The position numbers were made by a program, and so were the translations under genes. The notes beneath the pieces are model-generated. The model was not told the DNA's origin, searched no databases, and was given only the letters and a program-made list of their open reading frames with translations. Below are positions 35,395-43,407 of a DNA stretch of 64,000 bases, one piece after another. Numbering within the stretch: position 1 is the first letter of the stretch; every line of letters starts with the position of its first letter. Source of the DNA: an uncultured Clostridia bacterium (GTDB lineage: Bacteria > Bacillota > Clostridia > Christensenellales > Borkfalkiaceae); NCBI GenBank assembly GCA_947626105.1, contig CANQQY010000003.1, positions 106,893-170,892 of the forward strand, in the 5' to 3' direction.

Positions 35395-36656
35395 AAAGGG
35401 ACGAGCAAACCGTCGATTTCACCGAAAATTATCCCCGTTTCACTCCCGAGATGAAAGAGACGTACACCATCCTCGTGCCGGACATGCTCCCGTGGCATTT
35501 CGATCTTTTGATCCACGTCATGCGGCGGGAGGGGTATCATGTCGACGTCCTGCATAACGAGGGGCGGGAGGTCATCGACGAAGGGCTCAAACACGTCCAT
35601 AACGACACCTGTTTCCCCGCGCTGTGCGTCATCGGGCAATATCTCAACGCCCTGAAAAGCGGCAAATACGATCCCGACAAGACGGCTGTCCTTATCACGC
35701 AGTCGGGCGGCGGATGCAGGGCGAGCAATTATGTCCCGCTCATCCGCAAGGCGCTTAAAGCGGAGTTTCCCAATGTCCCCGTACTCTCTCTGAATTTTTC
35801 GGGGCTGGAAAAGGGGAACGGGCTGGAACTCAATCTCGGCTTTTTGCTCCGTCTCGGGTATTCGATCTTCTACGGCGATCTCATCATGAGCTGTTTCAAC
35901 CAGACAAAGCCGTACGAAAACAACGACGGTGACAGCGCAAAGGCGCGCGTCAAGTGCGTGGAGGAGATCAAAAAAGCGCTCGACGGCGGAAAATACAAGA
36001 AGTTGAAGCGCTATGTGAATTTCATTCTGGAAACGTTCGCGGCGGTGCCCGTCACGCGGCGGAAAAAGGTGAAAGTCGGCATCGTGGGGGAGATCTATGT
36101 GAAATATTCCCCACTCGGGAATTCCCATCTCGAAGATTTCCTTCTGAAAGAGGATTGCGAGCCCGTCGTGCCCGCCCTGATGGATTTTATCCTATATTGC
36201 GTCATCAACAACGTCAACGACGCGAAGCTTTACGGCAAAAACAAGAAGTCTGCGATCGTTTTCAGATACGTCTATCATTATCTCTACGGCAAACAGAAGA
36301 AGATCATCGCCCTCACGAAGAAGCACGGCGTCTACGAGCCCCTGCACGATTTCGAACACCTGCGCAGATGTGCAGATAAGGTCATCAACCAAGGGGTCAA
36401 GATGGGGGAGGGATGGCTCATCCCCGCCGAGATGGCGGCGCTCGCCGAGACGGGGACGGACAACATCGTCTGCGCCCAGCCGTTCGGGTGCCTGCCCAAT
36501 CATATCGCGGGAAAGGGGGCGATCCGCGTTCTCAAAGAGCTCTACAAGAACGAAAACATCGTTCCCGTGGATTACGACCCTTCGGCGACCAAGGTCAACC
36601 AGGAAAACCGCATCAAACTGATGCTCGCAACCGCAAGAGAAAATTTGGGAATGTGA
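35391..36656 (+). CDS. 2-hydroxyacyl-CoA dehydratase-like component (C-terminal part of the usual activase fusion)
   Basis: 421 residues. ATG 35391 overlaps the upstream stop (ATGA) with AAGGAGG 8 bases before. Contains NDTCFPALCVIGQYLNAL, QSGGGCRASNYV and a C-terminal AQPFGCLPNHIAGKGA, the Cys-containing segments of the HgdB/DUF2229-associated dehydratase fold likely to hold an iron-sulphur cluster. It corresponds to the end of the roughly 1,400-residue single-chain proteins of related bacteria, so this locus is a clean gene split, with both parts keeping start signals. Acts with the preceding ATPase. Confidence 0.85.
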   Translation: MKRDEQTVDFTENYPRFTPEMKETYTILVPDMLPWHFDLLIHVMRREGYHVDVLHNEGREVIDEGLKHVHNDTCFPALCVIGQYLNALKSGKYDPDKTAVLITQSGGGCRASNYVPLIRKALKAEFPNVPVLSLNFSGLEKGNGLELNLGFLLRLGYSIFYGDLIMSCFNQTKPYENNDGDSAKARVKCVEEIKKALDGGKYKKLKRYVNFILETFAAVPVTRRKKVKVGIVGEIYVKYSPLGNSHLEDFLLKEDCEPVVPALMDFILYCVINNVNDAKLYGKNKKSAIVFRYVYHYLYGKQKKIIALTKKHGVYEPLHDFEHLRRCADKVINQGVKMGEGWLIPAEMAALAETGTDNIVCAQPFGCLPNHIAGKGAIRVLKELYKNENIVPVDYDPSATKVNQENRIKLMLATARENLGM

Positions 36657-36660
36657 CCAT

Positions 36661-37914
36661 ATGGATCATTTCGACGACTACCTGAACATCCTCGGCGAAG
36701 AGCTCCTGCCCGCGACGGGCTGTACGGAGCCCGTCGCCGTCGCCTACGCCGCGGCGCTTGCACGCCAAACGCTGGGGGAGATCCCCCTGCGCGCCGAGAT
36801 CTCTGTCAGCGGGAATATCCTCAAAAACGTCAAGAGCGTCATCGTCCCCGGTACGGGCGGGCTCAAAGGCGTTGCTGCGGCTGTCGCGGCGGGGATCGTC
36901 GCGGGGGACGCGGCGCAGGAGCTCGACGTCCTCTCATCGCTTACCGATGAGGACAGGGCGAAGATCAAAGACTACCTGTATTCCGTCCCGATCACCGTTG
37001 GCAAGGCGGCGGGGAAGTGCGTTTTCGACATTGGCGTGCGGGTCTTTTCGGCGGAAGGGTCGGCGTTTGTGCGGATCGAGGGAAGGCACACCAACGTCGT
37101 GGCGATCGAAAAAGACGGAAAAAGGGTGAAATGCGGGAAGCTGTGCAAGGAACACGCTTGCGGCAGGAAGCTCACCGTCGCCGACATCGTGCGCTTTGCG
37201 GACGGGGTCGAGATCGAAAAAATAGAGCCGCTCATCGGGCGGCAGATCGAATATAATACCGCGATCGCAAAGGAAGGGCTTGCGGGGGATTACGGGGCGC
37301 GCGTCGGCAGAGTGCTTCTCTCCGCATACGGCGAGAGCGTGCATAATCGCGCCAAGGCATATGCGGCTGCGGGCTCGGACGCGAGGATGAACGGCTGTCC
37401 GCTACCCGTCGTCATCGTCTCGGGGAGCGGAAACCAGGGGATCACGGCAAGCGTGCCCGTTGCGGTGTATGCAAGGGAGCTGAATGTCCCGCGCGAAAAG
37501 CTCATCCGTGCGGTTGCGCTCTCCGATCTCGTGACGGTCCGCCTCAAAGACGGCATCGGGCGGCTCTCCGCATACTGCGGCGCGGTGAGCGCGGGGGTCG
37601 GCGCGGGCGCGGGCGTCTGCTATCTGCACGGCGGCGGCTATGACGAGATCGCGCATACCGTCGTCAACGCGCTTGCGATCGCGTCAGGGATCATCTGCGA
37701 CGGCGCAAAATCGAGCTGTGCCGCTAAAATTGCCTCCGCGGTGGACGCGGGGCTTTTGGGCTTTGAAATGTACCGTAGCGGCAGCCAATTCTACGGCGGC
37801 GACGGGATCCTCGAAAGCGGCGTGGAGAACACCATCGACAATGTGAGCGACGTCGCCCGCGAGGGAATGCGCGGAACGGACGAGGAGATCATCAAGCTGA
37901 TGCTGCGCTCGTAG
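36661..37914 (+). CDS. UPF0597 / L-serine dehydratase alpha-like iron-sulphur protein (cysteine desulfidase family)
   Basis: 417 residues. Conserved ATGCTEPVAVAYA near the N-terminus, GNILKNVKSVIVPGTG, SGSGNQGITASVPV, CGAVSAGVGAGAGVCYL and GIICDGAKSSCAAKI; the four Cys match the [4Fe-4S] ligands of serine dehydratase alpha chains. The family includes E. coli CyuA (YhaM) L-cysteine desulfidase, giving H2S, ammonia and pyruvate. It follows the dehydratase gene by 4 bases, with no RBS stronger than GGGAATG visible, and ends 4 bases from the convergent DUF4363 gene. Confidence 0.85.
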   Translation: MDHFDDYLNILGEELLPATGCTEPVAVAYAAALARQTLGEIPLRAEISVSGNILKNVKSVIVPGTGGLKGVAAAVAAGIVAGDAAQELDVLSSLTDEDRAKIKDYLYSVPITVGKAAGKCVFDIGVRVFSAEGSAFVRIEGRHTNVVAIEKDGKRVKCGKLCKEHACGRKLTVADIVRFADGVEIEKIEPLIGRQIEYNTAIAKEGLAGDYGARVGRVLLSAYGESVHNRAKAYAAAGSDARMNGCPLPVVIVSGSGNQGITASVPVAVYARELNVPREKLIRAVALSDLVTVRLKDGIGRLSAYCGAVSAGVGAGAGVCYLHGGGYDEIAHTVVNALAIASGIICDGAKSSCAAKIASAVDAGLLGFEMYRSGSQFYGGDGILESGVENTIDNVSDVAREGMRGTDEEIIKLMLRS

Positions 37915-37918
37915 CCGC

Positions 37919-38296
37919 TTAAAGAATGTTTTCGACGGCGGGTTTGTACGTCCCCGGGAGACATTCTGAAAGATGAATGAGGATCGCGAGTTTGGGGAGC
38001 GCAAGGGCGTAGTTTCCCTCTCCGATGAGCCGCACGGACTCCGCCATATATTCGTCGATCCGTGTGATATCGTTATGGGGTATCCAGACATGGAGCCTCT
38101 CTTTTCTGTCCTCCCACCGATTTTGTACAACGCGGGCGTCCTCGACGCTCGCGTTTTTCGCGTCCGCTTTTTCGTAGAGACTTTCAAGTTCCGTCCCGAA
38201 GTCGGAGAACTCCTTATCCACAAAATACCATTCAAAGACGGCGAGCCCGAAAAGTAACGCCGCCGCCACCCCGATCGCTGTAAGAGATTTTACCAT
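37919..38296 (-). CDS. DUF4363-like membrane-anchored protein
   Basis: 125 residues. One N-terminal membrane helix (SLTAIGVAAALLFGLAVFEW) and an extracytoplasmic helical domain with ARVVQNRWEDRKERLHVWIP and a long second helix, which matches DUF4363 proteins. Normally the gene directly follows DUF421 (yetF-like) in clostridia; here the DUF421 gene is upstream in the same direction but 549 bases away across repeat elements. No good ribosome site precedes the ATG, so loss of the native leader through repeat insertion is plausible. Confidence 0.7.
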   Translation of the reverse strand: MVKSLTAIGVAAALLFGLAVFEWYFVDKEFSDFGTELESLYEKADAKNASVEDARVVQNRWEDRKERLHVWIPHNDITRIDEYMAESVRLIGEGNYALALPKLAILIHLSECLPGTYKPAVENIL

Positions 38297-38311
38297 ATGT
38301 ATGTAATTTCG

Positions 38312-38516
38312 TTTCGCGCGATTTCTTTGCTCGTCCGCGCTCCTTCGGGCGCATGCTCAAAAATAAATTCAACGAGGGGTTAAGATTTTTGCCTTGCAAA
38401 AGCGATTCGGCCGCCGACGTTCTGTTTCACAGGACATGAAGCCGAAGGGGTTCGGCAAATTGAGTGCGCTTAGGCAGGGAGACCCTGCCACGCGCCGTAA
38501 TTTGGAACGAAGGGCG
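38312..38516 (+). repeat. R3 structured repeat, copy 2 (terminal type)
   Basis: In the gap 38297-38845. Same order of blocks as the other copies; hairpin A GCCGAA-GGGG-TTCGGC (38441-38456), hairpin B GGCAGGG-AGA-CCCTGCC (38473-38489), a TGTTCTG/CAGGACA stem just before hairpin A, and a terminal-type end GGAACGAAGGGCGG. Immediately followed by other GC-rich repeat sequence. Confidence 0.85.
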
Positions 38517-38680
38517 GCCTCCGCGGAGTCCGAACATGCCCCTTCCCGAGGGAGGAGCGGCGTCTTACTCCTCAACAGCCCGATGGGCTGTGAGGGACGC
38601 CGCGACAGGAGGCGTGGCCTCGCCGACGGGGTTGCGGCGGTACCTGCCGCCGCAACGGGTAGGGGGTGGGCATTGGTTCT

Positions 38681-38780
38681 AATTACGTCATGCTGAGCCG
38701 CCGCTGTCCTTGCGGCGAGTCGAAGCATCACCTTATTATAATGTGGTGACCCTTCGACTACGCTCAGGGTGACGTAATTT
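38681..38780. repeat. R2 element, 100 bp, with inverted ends
   Basis: Starts AATTACGTCATGCTGAGC and ends GCTCAGGGTGACGTAATT: 18-base inverted ends with two mismatches. Interior CTTGCGGCGAGTCGAAG pairs with CTTCGACTACG. The whole element can fold into one long hairpin, as in REP/BIME or MITE-like elements. Confidence 0.88.
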
Positions 38781-38845
38781 AGAATGCGTGTGGGGCAGAA
38801 TGACGCGGGGGTCCTACCATGTCCGTCCATACACCAAAAACTTGC

Positions 38846-39535
38846 CTACCATGTCTTGCCGTCGGGGTATGATACCGTGAAGGTCTCGAATTTTTCTCCC
38901 TTTTGCTGCAAATACATTTTTCCTCTGCCGTCCGCGGTGAGGACGAGCACCCGCTTCACCTTCTTCACCCCTCTCTTTTGCAGGATATCGTCGAAAAAAG
39001 CCTGTCCGAGCCCCGTGAGTTCAAGATTTTTTTCGTCATACTTGCCGTTGTCGATGATGACGAGCGGGAGAGAGGTCTGCATCTCTTCATAGTTCTCCTT
39101 CGGAAGCGCGGAAAAGGTGCCGTTCGACTCATAGAGGGCGTAGTCGATGCAGTCGAGCGAAAAATACCCCGCCGTGCGGAGCGATTCGATGAGGTCGCTC
39201 ACGTCGAGATTGTTGCGCTTCAACTGGTAGTCGTCGATCCCGTTTTTGTTCATCACGAGGCTGGGTTTTCCGCTGATGAACGCTTTGAGCGGCTTAACTT
39301 TCAAGTCGAGCAGCGTCACGATCTCGTGGAGCACGTAAATTGTGACGACCGAGATGATCCCGTAGAGGAGCGGAATGGACGTGTCCGCCATGGGGATACA
39401 GGCGAGCTCGGCGATGAGCAGGGTGATGACGAGCTCGAAGGGCTGCATTTCGCCGATCTGGCGTTTTCCCATGAGCCGCATGATAATGAGAAGTGTGATG
39501 AAAATGATGGCGGTGCGGATGATGACGAGGGTCAT
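38846..39535 (-). CDS. DUF421 (YetF-like) membrane protein
   Basis: 229 residues from ATG 39535; a TTG at 39553 is possible but lacks a site. Three N-terminal membrane helices (LVIIRTAIIFITLLIIMRLM, PFELVITLLIAELACIPM, PLLYGIISVVTIYVL), the family motif MGKRQIGEMQPFELV, then a cytoplasmic domain with KPSLVMNKNGIDDYQLKR and RNNLDVSDLIESLR. Function unknown; family members occur with DUF4363, also the case here though spaced apart. Confidence 0.88.
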   Translation of the reverse strand: MTLVIIRTAIIFITLLIIMRLMGKRQIGEMQPFELVITLLIAELACIPMADTSIPLLYGIISVVTIYVLHEIVTLLDLKVKPLKAFISGKPSLVMNKNGIDDYQLKRNNLDVSDLIESLRTAGYFSLDCIDYALYESNGTFSALPKENYEEMQTSLPLVIIDNGKYDEKNLELTGLGQAFFDDILQKRGVKKVKRVLVLTADGRGKMYLQQKGEKFETFTVSYPDGKTW

Positions 39536-39577
39536 GAGAATAGTTTTCCGCAAAGCGGAAAATGTATGTAAATAGTT

Positions 39578-39606
39578 TGCATTTGCGGGCGAAGTGTGCT
39601 ATGATA
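39578..39606 (+). promoter_or_regulatory. Promoter of the THF riboswitch-folT transcript
   Basis: TTGCAT (39578-39583), 17 bases, TATGAT (39601-39606). Predicted start of transcription at about 39613 coincides with the first base of the riboswitch. Confidence 0.85.
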
Positions 39607-39611
39607 TCTTG

Positions 39612-39707
39612 GAAGAGTAGCCAAGGCGCGTTAAGTGTTGCGAAACGGGACGTTGTTCGCAAACGAAAGGGCTTTGCCCTGCGGTGCCGCGGCGCGTCCG
39701 CTTTTCT
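39612..39707 (+). promoter_or_regulatory. Tetrahydrofolate (THF) riboswitch
   Basis: The segment holds the conserved THF-I blocks in order: GAGTAG, GCGCGTTAAGTG, GGGACGTTG, CGAA, TGCGGTGCC and GCGTCCGCTTTT. TTGCGAA and TTCGCAA form the P3 arm; GGGC/GCCC close a further stem; GGAAGAG near the 5' end pairs with CTTTTC at the 3' end as P1. It controls the folate-uptake gene at 39858 in response to reduced folates. Confidence 0.95.
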
Positions 39708-39857
39708 GTTCGGCATAGATATCTCGGCTTCGGCTTCGCCTTCGCTCGATATGACAGAGTGTGGCAGCATGCGCGGCAAGCTGTCATTTCGACCAAGCGA
39801 AGCGCGTGGAGGAATCTCTGCCCTATTGCGGACCTCCTCGGAAAGGAGGTTATTTTT
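39708..39857 (+). promoter_or_regulatory. Leader between THF riboswitch and folT, with repeat insertion and RBS hairpin
   Basis: About 150 bases. 39718-39830 resembles an R2-type element (TCGATATGACAGAG ... GCTGTCATTTCGACC, then GCGTGGAGGAATCTC). Just before the start codon ACCTCC-TCGGAAA-GGAGGT (39832-39850) hides the whole ribosome site in a 6-bp stem, which would serve as a translational off-state. Confidence 0.75.
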
Positions 39858-40697
39858 ATGCAAAAAACACAAAAAAGAACAGCCGTCCTTGCGGCGGCGC
39901 TCGGCGTCCTCTGTCTTGCCGCCGCGGGGCTGGGACTCTGCGCAAAGATCGGTTTTTTGATCGAAAAACAGCCCGCTTGGGTCTCCGCGACCGCTTTCTG
40001 TGCCGCGGCTGTTGCGCTTATTGCGCTGCTGTTTCTCTGTGCGGCGCGCACGGAACGGGCGAGGGAGGGCGAACCCCCTTTGATCCTGCGGCTCATGTTC
40101 TCCGATCTTCTCTTGAAGCGTCCGAATGCCGCGCGCATTGCCTACGTCGGCGTGACGGCGGCGCTGTGCATCGTCAGTAACATGTTCGAGATCAAATTCG
40201 CCACGACGCAGTTTTCCTTGACCCTTTATACTTCCTGCCTTGCGGGGATCCTGCTCGGCGCCGTCCCGGGGTTCTGCGCCGTCCTTCTCGGCGACGCGCT
40301 CGGCTACGTCGTCAACAGCATGGGGTATGTCTATTATTGGTGGGTCGCCCTTGCATGCGCCGCCATGGCACTCATTTCGGGTCTCGTCATGCGGATCCCC
40401 TTCCGCGGCAAAGGGAGTATTTATCTCAAACTCGCCCTGATCAGCGTCTTGACCTTTCTCGTCTGCTCCGTCGGGATCAATACGACGGGCATGTATTACA
40501 TCGGGCTGGGGATCTACTTCCCGCAAAACGTCTTAGACGCGGTCGCCCAAACCTTTGGCGGCAGGTTTGATTATTGGGTCTACTTCGTCATCCGCTTCTT
40601 CCTTTTGGGACAGATCTGGAACAGCCTCGTAAACTATGCTTTGCTGTTTTTGACGGTTCCCGCGCTGCGTGCGGTAAGAAATTTCGGCGTGCGATAG
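39858..40697 (+). CDS. folT: Folate ECF transporter substrate-binding (S) component, FolT-like
   Basis: 279 residues from ATG 39858 with GGAGGT 7 bases upstream. About 95 N-terminal residues with two membrane helices precede a typical ECF S-domain (VTAALCIVSNMFEIKFATTQ, CLAGILLGAVPGFCAVLLGD, several further helices). The domain alone resembles several ECF S-components; the THF riboswitch upstream identifies folate as the substrate. Needs a shared EcfAA'T module encoded elsewhere. The N-terminal extension is longer than the roughly 175 residues usual for FolT. Ends with a strong terminator. Confidence 0.88.
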   Translation: MQKTQKRTAVLAAALGVLCLAAAGLGLCAKIGFLIEKQPAWVSATAFCAAAVALIALLFLCAARTERAREGEPPLILRLMFSDLLLKRPNAARIAYVGVTAALCIVSNMFEIKFATTQFSLTLYTSCLAGILLGAVPGFCAVLLGDALGYVVNSMGYVYYWWVALACAAMALISGLVMRIPFRGKGSIYLKLALISVLTFLVCSVGINTTGMYYIGLGIYFPQNVLDAVAQTFGGRFDYWVYFVIRFFLLGQIWNSLVNYALLFLTVPALRAVRNFGVR

Positions 40698-40719
40698 AAT
40701 TTTTTCAAAAAAACAGGTC

Positions 40720-40745
40720 AGTCAATCGCTTGCGATTGACTTTTT
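40720..40745 (+). terminator. Terminator of folT, overlapping the lgt promoter
   Basis: AGTCAATCGC, loop TT, GCGATTGACT, then TTTTCC. A perfect 10-bp stem; its right arm is also the -35 box of the next promoter. Confidence 0.93.
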
Positions 40746-40765
40746 CCTTCCCGGAATGGTATAAT
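40736..40765 (+). promoter_or_regulatory. Promoter of the lgt operon
   Basis: TTGACT (40736-40741), 18 bases, TATAAT (40760-40765). Leader about 21 bases with AGGAGGG. Confidence 0.85.
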
Positions 40766-40792
40766 TGAAACATTATATTAAGGAGGGCGGCT

Positions 40793-41968
40793 ATGCAAAC
40801 GCTCCTGCTTGCCGACAAGGTCATGTTCGGCGCAAACGAGAGGGGGATCATTCTCTTCGGCTTTGAGATCTATTATTATGCGATCTGCATCGTCAGCGGG
40901 ATCCTTCTCTGCACATTTCTCTCCGCGCTCTTGATGAAGCGCAGAAACATGTCTGCGGACTTTATCTTCACGCTCTTCATCATCTGCATTCCGTCCGCGC
41001 TCATCTGTGCGCGGCTCTATTACTGCATTACGGACGGCATGAACATCTCCGAATGGCTCTCGTGGGAGAGTATCCGCAGCGGCGGGCTCTCCGTCATCGG
41101 CGGCGTCATCGGCGGGATCGGCGCGGGGCTTGTCGTCTGCCTCGTCAAAAAGGTGAATTTCTTCCGCGCGGCGGACTGCGTCGTCGTCACCATTCTCTTG
41201 GCGCAGGCCCTCGGCAGATGGGGGAATTTCTTCAATATGGAAGTGTACGGCGGCAAGGTCGCAAGCGATGGGATGAAGTGGTTCCCCTTTGCGGTGCCCG
41301 TCAGCCGCATTTCGCCGACGGGCGTCGGCGCATTCTCGGATCCGAACGCCGAATGGCACTATGCGTTCTTCTTCTATGAAATGCTTCTCAACCTCATCGG
41401 GTTCGGGCTTCTCTTCTCGGGCGCGTGGTTCTGGAACAAGAAGCCGAACGGCGTGCTCGCGCTCTCCTATTTCGTCTGGTACGGCATGACCCGTTCGGTC
41501 ATGGAACCTCTGCGGGATCCCAAATATATTTTGAGCGGCGGCGGCGTGCCGTGGTCGTTCGTGACTTCCATTCTCATGATCGTCGGCGGTATTGTAGGGA
41601 TCGCCGTGCTGCTTCTTCTCAACTATAAAAAAGAGGTGGCTCTCATCGGCAGTAAGACGGGGGATCCGTGCGGGATCACCGACTATCTTACCCCCTATAA
41701 GGACGACGAGCCCTATTTTTCCAAGATCAACATGATGGGGAAGAAATATCCCCCGAAGCCCGAGAAGGCGAAGGGCAAGGGCGAGCCCACCCCCCTCCCC
41801 CCCTCCGATGGAGGGGGCGAAGAGCCCGAGGACGAGGATACCGATTCTTGCCCTCCCCCTGCGTCAGGCGAGGGCGCTGATTCTTGCCCTCCCCCTGCGT
41901 CAGGGGGAGGGGTAGGGGAGGGGGTCCGCCCCCAAACACTGTCCGACGACGACACAAAGGAGGAATGA
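40793..41968 (+). CDS. lgt: Prolipoprotein diacylglyceryl transferase with repeat-derived tail
   Basis: 391 residues. About seven membrane helices and the Lgt signature GRWGNFFNMEVYG near residues 141-153, with conserved Arg in GMTRSVMEPLRD. Transfers diacylglycerol from phosphatidylglycerol to the lipobox Cys of prolipoproteins in the cytoplasmic membrane. The enzyme proper ends near residue 290-310. From about residue 330 the chain is low-complexity (PTPLPPSDGGG, then SCPPPASG twice), which at DNA level is a tandem of GC-rich dispersed-repeat sequence read in frame. First gene of a six-gene operon. Confidence 0.95.
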   Translation: MQTLLLADKVMFGANERGIILFGFEIYYYAICIVSGILLCTFLSALLMKRRNMSADFIFTLFIICIPSALICARLYYCITDGMNISEWLSWESIRSGGLSVIGGVIGGIGAGLVVCLVKKVNFFRAADCVVVTILLAQALGRWGNFFNMEVYGGKVASDGMKWFPFAVPVSRISPTGVGAFSDPNAEWHYAFFFYEMLLNLIGFGLLFSGAWFWNKKPNGVLALSYFVWYGMTRSVMEPLRDPKYILSGGGVPWSFVTSILMIVGGIVGIAVLLLLNYKKEVALIGSKTGDPCGITDYLTPYKDDEPYFSKINMMGKKYPPKPEKAKGKGEPTPLPPSDGGGEEPEDEDTDSCPPPASGEGADSCPPPASGGGVGEGVRPQTLSDDDTKEE

Positions 41969-41969
41969 T

Positions 41970-43407
41970 CATGAGAAATCTCACACTTCTCACCGACCTG
42001 TACCAGCTCACCATGGGACAGGGGTATTTCAAAGAGGGCAGGCATGAAGAGCTTGCCGTGTTCGATATCTTCTTCCGTCCCAACCGCCTCATTACCTATT
42101 CGGTGGCGGCGGGCATGGAGCAGGCGGCGGAATATCTCGAAAATCTGCACTTCGACGAAGAGGATCTTTCCTATCTTCGCTCTCTCGGGATCTTCACCGA
42201 GGACTTCCTCGCCTATCTCAAAGACCTACGCTTCACGGGCGATGTGTTTGCCGTCCGCGAGGGGGAGATCGTCTTTCCCTACGAGCCCATTCTCACCGTC
42301 CGCGCCCCCATGATCCAGGCACAGCTCGTGGAAACGGCGCTCCTCACTTTTATCAATCACCAGACCCTCATCGCTTCGAAGGCATCCAAGATCTGCAAGG
42401 CGGCGGCGGATGATGTTGTGATGGAGTTCGGCCTTCGCCGCGCGCAGGGGGCGGACGCGGGCATTTACGGCGCGCGGGCTGCCGTCATCGGCGGCTGCGC
42501 TTCAACTTCCAACGTCTATGCGGGCAAGCTCTTTCATGTGCCTGTGGCGGGGACGATGGCGCACAGCTGGGTCATGAATTTCCCCTCCGAACTCGACGCC
42601 TTCCGCGCCTATGCGGAGAGCTTCCCCGACGGGTGTCTCCTTCTCGTCGACACCTACGATACTCTCCGCAGCGGCGTTCCGCACGCGATCGAGGTATTCA
42701 AGGAGCTCCGCGCCAAGGGGCATGAACCCAAGGGGATCCGCCTCGACTCGGGGGATCTCGCATATCTTTCCAAAGAGGCGCGGAAGATGCTCGACAAGGC
42801 GGGCTTCCCGCATACGATCATCTGCGCCTCGGGGGATCTCGACGAGTATTCCATCCGTTCCCTGAAAGAACAGGGCGCAAAGATCGACAGCTGGGGGGTG
42901 GGGACCAAACTCATCACGAGCGCCGACCTTCCCGCGCTCGGCGGCGTCTACAAGCTCGCCGCAGTCTATGAAAACGGCAGGGAGATCCCCAAGATCAAGC
43001 TCTCCGACACGACGGAGAAGATCACAAATCCCTCTTTCAAAGAATTATACCGTATCTACGACAGGGATACGGATAAGGCGATCGCCGATTACATCACCCG
43101 CGCGGACGAGACCGTCGACGAGGACAAGCCCCTCGTGCTCTTCCACCCCGTCGATACGTGGAAGCGCATGACCGTGACCAACTTCCGCGTGAGGAAACTC
43201 CGCGAAACGCTCATCTCCCACGGAAAACGCGTGGGGGAAGAGAGGCCGCTCTCGGAGATCTCCGCCTACCGCGCCGCGGAATTTGCGCGCTTCTGGGAGG
43301 AGTATACGCGGCAGGACATGCCGCATATCTATAAGGTGGATCTTTCTCCCGCCCTCTACGCGCTCAAACGCGAGATGGTGGAAAGGTGCGGAAAGGGGGA
43401 GTCGTGA
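41970..43407 (+). CDS. pncB: Nicotinate phosphoribosyltransferase
   Basis: 478 residues from the ATG at 41971 (MRNLTLLTDLYQLTMGQGYF); AGGAGG is 7 bases upstream, while the ATG at 41965 is too near. N-terminal LTDLYQLTM, central DTYDTL, and the phosphate-binding region RLDSGDLAYLSKEARK, then GVGTKL, are hallmark PncB segments. Converts nicotinate, PRPP and ATP to nicotinate mononucleotide for NAD salvage. Overlaps the next gene by TGATG. True first base is 41971. Confidence 0.95.

Noticed and set aside
41884..41970. N-terminal extension of pncB into the lgt end
   Set aside because: The frame there is the shifted repeat DNA; the RBS points to 41971.
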